From Lutispora sp003527145 (GTDB lineage: Bacteria > Bacillota > Clostridia > Lutisporales > Lutisporaceae): DNA of 64,000 nt. The stretch is from positions 62,001 to 126,000 of the forward strand of contig JASBZB010000002.1 in the NCBI GenBank assembly GCA_029983695.1, read 5' to 3'. Under the pieces are notes generated by a model that saw only the letters and a program-made list of their open reading frames with translations, was not told where the DNA came from and made no database searches. Numbering within the stretch: position 1 is the stretch's first letter; each line of letters begins with the position of its first letter. The position numbers were made by a program, and so were the translations under genes. Positions 59,516-64,000 of the stretch are shown piece after piece.

Positions 59516-60052
59516 ATGTTTGAAAAAATGAAAAAGCGGCCTGTTGAAGTTGTTGACATAACAAGCCCAACAATGAATTCTATACTGGGAAGGTATTTCA
59601 TTGGGCAAACCGGTATACTTAATTTTGGAAATAGATATAATGCTTGGGGGGGAATAATAAATCCCGATAATTCAGGAGTAAATCTTTATTTTGATATCTT
59701 TACCATTACAAACTTTTCAACTCAGGATTTTACCGCAGAAATCTGGTTAAATGTCAGGACACCAAGCAAAGCTATAGTCTCTTCCACAGTTACTCCATCA
59801 AATCAATCCATCTCACCTCCTCCTAAACCAAAGACAGTAATGAAATATGCTGATTATCTATCTGAGCCTCTGACAAAAGGAGTGAACATTTTTGGAAGGA
59901 TAGTCACTTCCAATTCTACTCTTGTAAGCGATTCCCATAAGGGTTCTATAATTATCGGTCCCGGCGGCTCATTTTCAATACTTCTTAAGTCGCCAAGATC
60001 TGAAAATATCACAGGGACAATTGTTTTGACCTGGTGGGAGGAAAAAATCTGA
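59516..60052 (+). CDS. Unknown protein, paralogue 1 (possibly DUF6143)
   Basis: A 178-residue protein of a family I associate, from memory only, with DUF6143. Key segments are GRYFIGQTGILNFGNRYNAW, then GGIINPDNSGVNLYFDIFTI, NFSTQDFTAEIWLNVRT and the end IVLTWWEEKI. No signal peptide or membrane segment. It looks like a small all-beta domain (alternating hydrophobic strands). TTAGGAGGAAGCAGT precedes the start. The next gene is a paralogue 37 nt downstream. Function unknown. Confidence 0.65.
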   Translation: MFEKMKKRPVEVVDITSPTMNSILGRYFIGQTGILNFGNRYNAWGGIINPDNSGVNLYFDIFTITNFSTQDFTAEIWLNVRTPSKAIVSSTVTPSNQSISPPPKPKTVMKYADYLSEPLTKGVNIFGRIVTSNSTLVSDSHKGSIIIGPGGSFSILLKSPRSENITGTIVLTWWEEKI

Positions 60053-60089
60053 TGAGTTCGGTCTACAGATATTCACTAGGAGGTAGGTT

Positions 60090-60635
60090 ATGAGCTTGAT
60101 ATTAGTAAAAAAAGAAAAATCGGTCAGAGATGTCATTGTTTTATCAGAGACTGTATATCATTCATATATCGGCAAATATTTTCTAGGGCAGACTGATATT
60201 ATAACCTTCGGAGATGGCCATCATGCTTGGGGAGGCTTAATAAACCCAGCTAAATCAAATGTAAATATGTTTTTGAATGCTTATACTATCTCCAATTTTT
60301 CTAATCAACCAATAACGGCTGAGGGATGGCTAAGCAGCACACTTCCCGGAAAAGGTAAAGCATCACCATATTTTGCTTCTGGAAACCAATCCATTACTCC
60401 GCCGCCAATACCTAATGTAGAAATTCAAAATGCTAGTTTTGTATCAAAAAAACCTACAGGCGGAACTTACGCATTTGTGAGAAGGATCGAACCCAACCTG
60501 ACGCTTACAAAGCATGACTTTCAAGGCATGTATATCATTCCGCCCAACAGCTCCTTTGTATTATTCTTTCTATCCCCTGAAAAAGAACAAGCTCATGTAA
60601 GAGTAGCGTTTGGCTGGTGGGAAGAAAAAATTTAA
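60090..60635 (+). CDS. Unknown protein, paralogue 2 (possibly DUF6143)
   Basis: A 181-residue paralogue of the previous gene. The matching segments are GKYFLGQTDIITFGDGHHAW, GGLINPAKSNVNMFLNAYTI, NFSNQPITAEGWLSSTL, QSITPPPIPN and the end VAFGWWEEKI. Sequence identity to paralogue 1 is moderate by eye (roughly one third to 40 percent), so the duplication is old. AGGAGGTAGGTT precedes the ATG. A long perfect palindrome lies 40 nt after its stop. Function unknown. Confidence 0.65.
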   Translation: MSLILVKKEKSVRDVIVLSETVYHSYIGKYFLGQTDIITFGDGHHAWGGLINPAKSNVNMFLNAYTISNFSNQPITAEGWLSSTLPGKGKASPYFASGNQSITPPPIPNVEIQNASFVSKKPTGGTYAFVRRIEPNLTLTKHDFQGMYIIPPNSSFVLFFLSPEKEQAHVRVAFGWWEEKI

Positions 60636-60675
60636 TGGGGCAAGAGCAATATGTTACCGTATTGACAAAGCCAAG

Positions 60676-60721
60676 GCTTGATGATTATGCATCTAAAGCA
60701 GTTGATGCATAATCATCAAGC
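60676..60721. repeat. Perfect 18-bp inverted repeat
   Basis: GCTTGATGATTATGCATC and GATGCATAATCATCAAGC are exact inverted copies separated by 10 nt. No T run follows, so it is not a classical terminator. It could be a stable RNA hairpin at the 3' end of the paralogue operon, a protein binding site, or a recombination site. Confidence 0.7.
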
Positions 60722-61034
60722 AACCATGGTGAAGTTTTTCCGTCGCGAATCAAAATCATGCAATACCTTCTATATGATCATTCCATCTTAAAGTCGTTAC
60801 AAAAATAATCCTTCGTAAACCTTTATATTATTAAACAAAGGGAAAAATTTTTTCTCACGCTCATCTTTGTTCAGCTGACTTAAATACTTGTGATACACGC
60901 CTTAATGTATTCATATTGTCCCCCTCACTGCTATAACAACCATAATATGCATTCATTACAATATATTCTGAAAAGCCTTAATAAGTAACTGTTTTCAACT
61001 TATAAAGAAAGCACTGTTCATAGGCTGCAATGCA
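60722..61034. other. Gap downstream of the unknown pair
   Basis: No gene seen. On the minus strand a GAGGGGGACAAT site precedes a 17-codon frame starting MNTLRRVSQVF near 60915; it is too short and lacks support. The remainder is AT-rich. Confidence 0.4.
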
Positions 61035-61160
61035 TCAACCATGTGCCGGTCTTTTATGGTAATTTGTATATCCATAGTTAGCTCTATAGGCTCTGAAAAC
61101 TCCTGCGATATTAATTGCCTTATCCAGTGAAATATCACCCGTATCATCTTCAATCTTTCT
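61035..61160 (-). pseudogene. Unassigned coding remnant
   Basis: A 42-codon frame without a start codon reads RKIEDDTGDISLDKAINIAG, then VFRAYRANYGYTNYHKRPAH, ending at TGA 61035-61037. The amino-acid composition is protein-like but a stop precedes it directly. I read it as a remnant of a gene lost upstream of the UvrC-like gene. Family not recognised. Confidence 0.35.
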
Positions 61161-61259
61161 CTATGTCACTTAGTCTTAAGAATTCTACTGCATTGCGTCC
61201 TTTTTAGCTATTATGCTAAAATAATATAGACTTGCTGTCTGGTGAAGGAAGGGATAGAT

Positions 61260-62342
61260 GTGAAACTCAAGGAAAAAGTCAAAAATCTTACCTCAGCTCC
61301 CGGAGTATATCTTATGAAGGATTCTCTTGGCAGCATTATTTATGTTGGTAAAGCAAAGAACCTGAAAAAGAGGATTCAATCTTATTTTCAAGAATCCAGA
61401 CCCCATTCCTCAAAGGTTGAAAAGCTTATAAAAAACTTAAAGGATTTTGAATATATTGTTACAGACACTGAGTTTGACGCTTTAATGCTTGAATGCAAAT
61501 TGATTAAGGAAATAAAGCCAAGATACAATAGAAGGATGAAAAGTCCGCTGTCTTATGCATATATAGTTGTAAGGGCGGACTCAGGATATCCTGCTATAGA
61601 AGCTGCCTATACTCGCGTTAAAGATGACGGCAATTTGTATTTCGGGCCATATTCAAGCAAGAATACCGTAGATAGTGCTTTAGACGGCATAAGAGAATTC
61701 TATAAGATACTCTGCAGCAATCCTTTGAAAAAGAATGCCCCATGCTTAAGCTACTCCTTAGGCCTGTGCATCGGGGTGTGCCTCGGGGGATCTGCTGCTG
61801 AACAGTATCATGATATAATCGACAGGATCATAGCTATGCTTAATGGCACTGATTCAAGCATACTTGAGGAAATGAAGGGAAAAATGATATATGCTTCTCA
61901 GGAGCTTGATTTTGAAACTGCAGCCAAATGCAGGAACTATATAGATGCAGTAAGTTCTCTCATAAACAAAGAAAAAGTTATTGAGTTCACAGAAGAAAAT
62001 AGAAACATTGCAATCATCGAGGATCTGAGCCCCGATTCCATCAAGCTTTTCCTTATCAAGGGAAGCAAAGTGCTTTTTAGTGAAAAATACGTCCGGGAAA
62101 GCTCTGATATAGAAAAGCTGATCGCAGTGATAAAGACACATATATTGACATATTTTCATGATGAGATGTCCGGTGCATCCATGAAGGTTGCAAAAGATGA
62201 AATCGATGAAGCGCATATAATATACGGATATCTAAAGTCTAGCGCCTGCAAGCACATTATTATCCCTCAGGAATGGCTCGAGCATGGAGGCAGTGCCAAT
62301 ATCGACGAGGCCCTTAACAAGCTGCTGCAGCACGAATATTAA
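61260..62342 (+). CDS. Short UvrC-like GIY-YIG endonuclease
   Basis: A 360-residue protein aligned with the N-terminal half of UvrC. The GIY-YIG nuclease domain has APGVYLMKDSLGSIIYVGKA, KNLKKRIQSYF, and ALMLECKLIKEIKPRYN, with the Tyr, Arg and Glu residues in place. The cysteine-cluster region (CSNPLKKNAPCLSYSLGLCI, C-G-V-C) is followed by a UVR motif (KMIYASQELDFETAAKCRNY). The C-terminal RNase H-like nuclease and HhH domains of UvrC (together about 250 residues) are absent. It may be a Cho-like auxiliary incision enzyme. The GTG at 61260 follows GGAAGGGATAGAT. Confidence 0.8.
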   Translation: MKLKEKVKNLTSAPGVYLMKDSLGSIIYVGKAKNLKKRIQSYFQESRPHSSKVEKLIKNLKDFEYIVTDTEFDALMLECKLIKEIKPRYNRRMKSPLSYAYIVVRADSGYPAIEAAYTRVKDDGNLYFGPYSSKNTVDSALDGIREFYKILCSNPLKKNAPCLSYSLGLCIGVCLGGSAAEQYHDIIDRIIAMLNGTDSSILEEMKGKMIYASQELDFETAAKCRNYIDAVSSLINKEKVIEFTEENRNIAIIEDLSPDSIKLFLIKGSKVLFSEKYVRESSDIEKLIAVIKTHILTYFHDEMSGASMKVAKDEIDEAHIIYGYLKSSACKHIIIPQEWLEHGGSANIDEALNKLLQHEY

Positions 62343-62440
62343 AAGCTTCAAAATAAGTCATCGAATACTAGACGGTTTTATCACAGTGTTGAGGAACTTT
62401 TGATTAAACCGGCAGACTTGCATAATACAAGTACGGATTA

Positions 62441-63175
62441 TTAGCTTTTTCCCAGATCTATACACTCCGGGTCAAGATAATAAATCATATCCTTTCTTTC
62501 AACTACGATACTGATCCTACTTTTTAGTGCGGGATTTTCCAATACCTTGGTTACCAGCTCCCTCGTCGGGTTAACACATACCGGATGACCAACGGCTTCG
62601 AACATTGCATAGTCACCTGTTGTATCCCCATAGCTGTAGCTTTTTGAAAGATCAATATCATATTTTTCAACTAATTCCTTCATCGCTTGCTTCTTGCTTT
62701 CGCTATCCCACATGGGGATAATAGTCCCGGAATATATTCCATTTTCGTCAATCTCATAGGTCGCTCCCTTGAAATCATCAAAACCATGCTTCAGAGCCAT
62801 CTCTTTAACCAATTCAATAGGACTTCCCGATATAGTTATCAGCTTATGCCCGTTCTCTCTATGCCACTTTATCCTGTCTCTCGTATATGTATATACCCTA
62901 TCGCCCTTCTGGTTTATTACCAACCTGGCAATAAACTCAACCTGAGATCTGTGAAGCCCCTTTATAGCCTGGGTATATATCTCAGCCATCTTTAACAGAT
63001 AATTATCGTAGTTGCCCTGTCTTTTATCATACCGCTGATACTCAGGCCTTACCTCATTATACCACTTCCCGTTATCGATGATTTCCGCTTTTACGAGCTT
63101 CTTAAAAATCTCGGAAATCAAGCCTTCCCTATACAACGTTCCATCTATATCAAAAAAAGCAGCTGCGGCTTTCAT
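62441..63175 (-). CDS. HAD-superfamily subfamily IB phosphatase
   Basis: A 244-residue phosphatase of the HAD-IB group, with motif I AFFDIDGTLYREG at the N-terminus, motif II LITISGSPIELVKEM (about 110-124), and motif III with SYSYGDTTGDYAMFEAVGHP (about residues 177-197). It resembles the phosphoserine phosphatase-like and lipid-phosphatase groups and lacks any membrane segment. The substrate is unknown. AAGGAAGGTGG precedes the start. It is followed by no clear terminator. Confidence 0.9.
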   Translation of the reverse strand: MKAAAAFFDIDGTLYREGLISEIFKKLVKAEIIDNGKWYNEVRPEYQRYDKRQGNYDNYLLKMAEIYTQAIKGLHRSQVEFIARLVINQKGDRVYTYTRDRIKWHRENGHKLITISGSPIELVKEMALKHGFDDFKGATYEIDENGIYSGTIIPMWDSESKKQAMKELVEKYDIDLSKSYSYGDTTGDYAMFEAVGHPVCVNPTRELVTKVLENPALKSRISIVVERKDMIYYLDPECIDLGKS

Positions 63176-63262
63176 AGTATTTACCCACCTTCCTTCAAGC
63201 TTTGATATATTCTATCATAAAGCAAGGGAATTTGAAATTTAAATATTCTCTATTCCGTTTTT

Positions 63263-63319
63263 ATAAAAATAAGAGCAGATAGATCGATTCTTATATTCCT
63301 ACTTAAACCGCTATCTGCT
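63263..63319 (-). terminator. Terminator after the lipoate-protein ligase gene
   Basis: On the minus strand AGCAGATAG and CTATCTGCT flank a 28-nt loop and are followed by a T-rich tract (CTTATTTTTATA). It starts about 30 nt after the ligase stop. The large loop makes it weaker than most terminators here. Confidence 0.5.
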
Positions 63320-63347
63320 TAAGATTATTATATATAGAATTTTATTG

Positions 63348-64000
63348 CTAGTTTGTTAAAATTTTATCCTTCACCAGACAACAGAGATCGTTCTTGATCT
63401 GTTCATTTATGATACAGTTCTCTATTGCCTCCAGCATGTTACGTCTCTTAAATTCTTTATTTTGAAATAGTTTCTCCAGGCTTTTAAAGGCTTCGGGTAC
63501 AATGGCATCCGTGAATACCTTGCAATCCTTTATCACCCCGTCAGAAACTTCCAGATTGATCTCAAAGATACCCCAATTGAATTTATCCTCTGCGGTAATT
63601 GCAAAATCAGGGCTCTCTGTATAGTTCCATTCCCATGAACCATACTTTCCCATATAGGCTGTGACATCGATGGCTTTCTCATTTAAAAGAATTATTTGAG
63701 CTTCGGCTTTGTAAAACTCATTAAAGCTTATTATAAGGGCATCCTTCAAGCTGTCGACAGTTATTTGCGAAGAAAATTCTTTCAGATTTATTACTCTGGA
63801 TGCCACCGAATCAATGCCCTTTGACTTAAGCTTTAAAGGTGATACGGTCAGGTATTTGGATAGCTTATACAGATCAGCATCAACGAGCAGAGTGCCGTGA
63901 TGGCAATTCATTCCGTTATCGCTGATAAAAGCATTTCCGGAGAACTTTCTTCCCTGCACCAGCAAATCATTTCTGCCGTTAAAACAGCCATGGACTCCAA
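63348..64000 (-). CDS. lplA: Lipoate-protein ligase A, C-terminal part (cut by window edge)
   Basis: The open frame continues from the window edge: GVHGCFNGRNDLLVQGRKFS then GNAFISDNGMNCHHGTLLVD is the central lipoate/lipoyl-AMP binding region of LplA, and the C-terminal accessory domain runs to TAA at 63348. The N-terminal part with the start is outside the window. LplA attaches lipoate to GcvH-type carriers, which fits gcvH at 19.4 kb. About 217 residues are visible of a usual 325-335. Confidence 0.9.
   Translation of the reverse strand, partial: GVHGCFNGRNDLLVQGRKFSGNAFISDNGMNCHHGTLLVDADLYKLSKYLTVSPLKLKSKGIDSVASRVINLKEFSSQITVDSLKDALIISFNEFYKAEAQIILLNEKAIDVTAYMGKYGSWEWNYTESPDFAITAEDKFNWGIFEINLEVSDGVIKDCKVFTDAIVPEAFKSLEKLFQNKEFKRRNMLEAIENCIINEQIKNDLCCLVKDKILTN

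Overview
This 64 kb window looks like a chromosomal stretch of an anaerobic, low-GC, Gram-positive bacterium of the class Clostridia. The evidence is strong AGGAGG ribosome binding sites with frequent GTG/TTG starts, a desulfoferrodoxin, a glycine decarboxylase split into gcvPA and gcvPB, an agr-type peptide system, FtsEX with a PcsB-like partner, and a RemA-like protein. I cannot fix the genus. The gene content (tandem glycine riboswitch with glycine cleavage genes, kynureninase, Opp uptake, M3 oligopeptidase, lipoate ligase) suggests that amino acids and peptides are important substrates.

Layout. 0-7.1 kb: minus-strand housekeeping and repair genes (3-methyladenine glycosylase, DMT exporter, desulfoferrodoxin, UbiA prenyltransferase, NudC, YchF) and the pseudouridine catabolic pair psuK-psuG. 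7.2-15.9 kb: one tightly packed minus-strand operon with two GNAT-fold acyltransferase-like proteins, four B12-binding-type radical SAM proteins, a small methyltransferase and a HutD-like cupin. This is the best candidate for an undescribed pathway. 16-17.5 kb: a lipoprotein and a MerR/TipAS regulator with a textbook 19-bp-spacer promoter. 17.5-22.6 kb: glycine riboswitch, gcvT, gcvH, gcvPA, gcvPB. 22.6-27.1 kb: ftsE-ftsX with a coiled-coil partner protein, and an oligoendopeptidase. 27.1-31.1 kb: accessory genes mixed with gene remnants. 31.4-39.4 kb: a large AraC-type regulator converging on a complete oppABCDF operon. 39.7-46.5 kb: RemA-like protein, kynureninase, several regulators and small enzymes, rsgA, then a short independent transcript apparently encoding a 23-residue cysteine-containing peptide. 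46.5-52.6 kb: a DMT transporter, an agrD-agrC-agrB system without an agrA nearby, ftsH and a TetR regulator. 52.7-59 kb: a heterodimeric ABC exporter, DUF1232 and ChrB-like proteins and a cardiolipin synthase. 59.4-64 kb: two paralogous small unknown proteins with a mini-ORF in front, a short UvrC-like nuclease, a HAD phosphatase, and the 3' part of a lipoate-protein ligase.

Genes that work together: lipoate ligase lipoylates GcvH, which shuttles between GcvPA/PB and GcvT, all under the glycine riboswitch. Opp imports peptides that PepF-type peptidase can trim. FtsEX probably signals through its coiled-coil partner to the cell wall. AgrB would mature AgrD and AgrC would sense the product. Two families of short terminal-inverted-repeat elements are scattered in the intergenic gaps, and several terminator or intercistronic hairpins include the stop codon of the gene they follow.

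No tRNA, rRNA, CRISPR array, full insertion sequence or phage gene was recognised.
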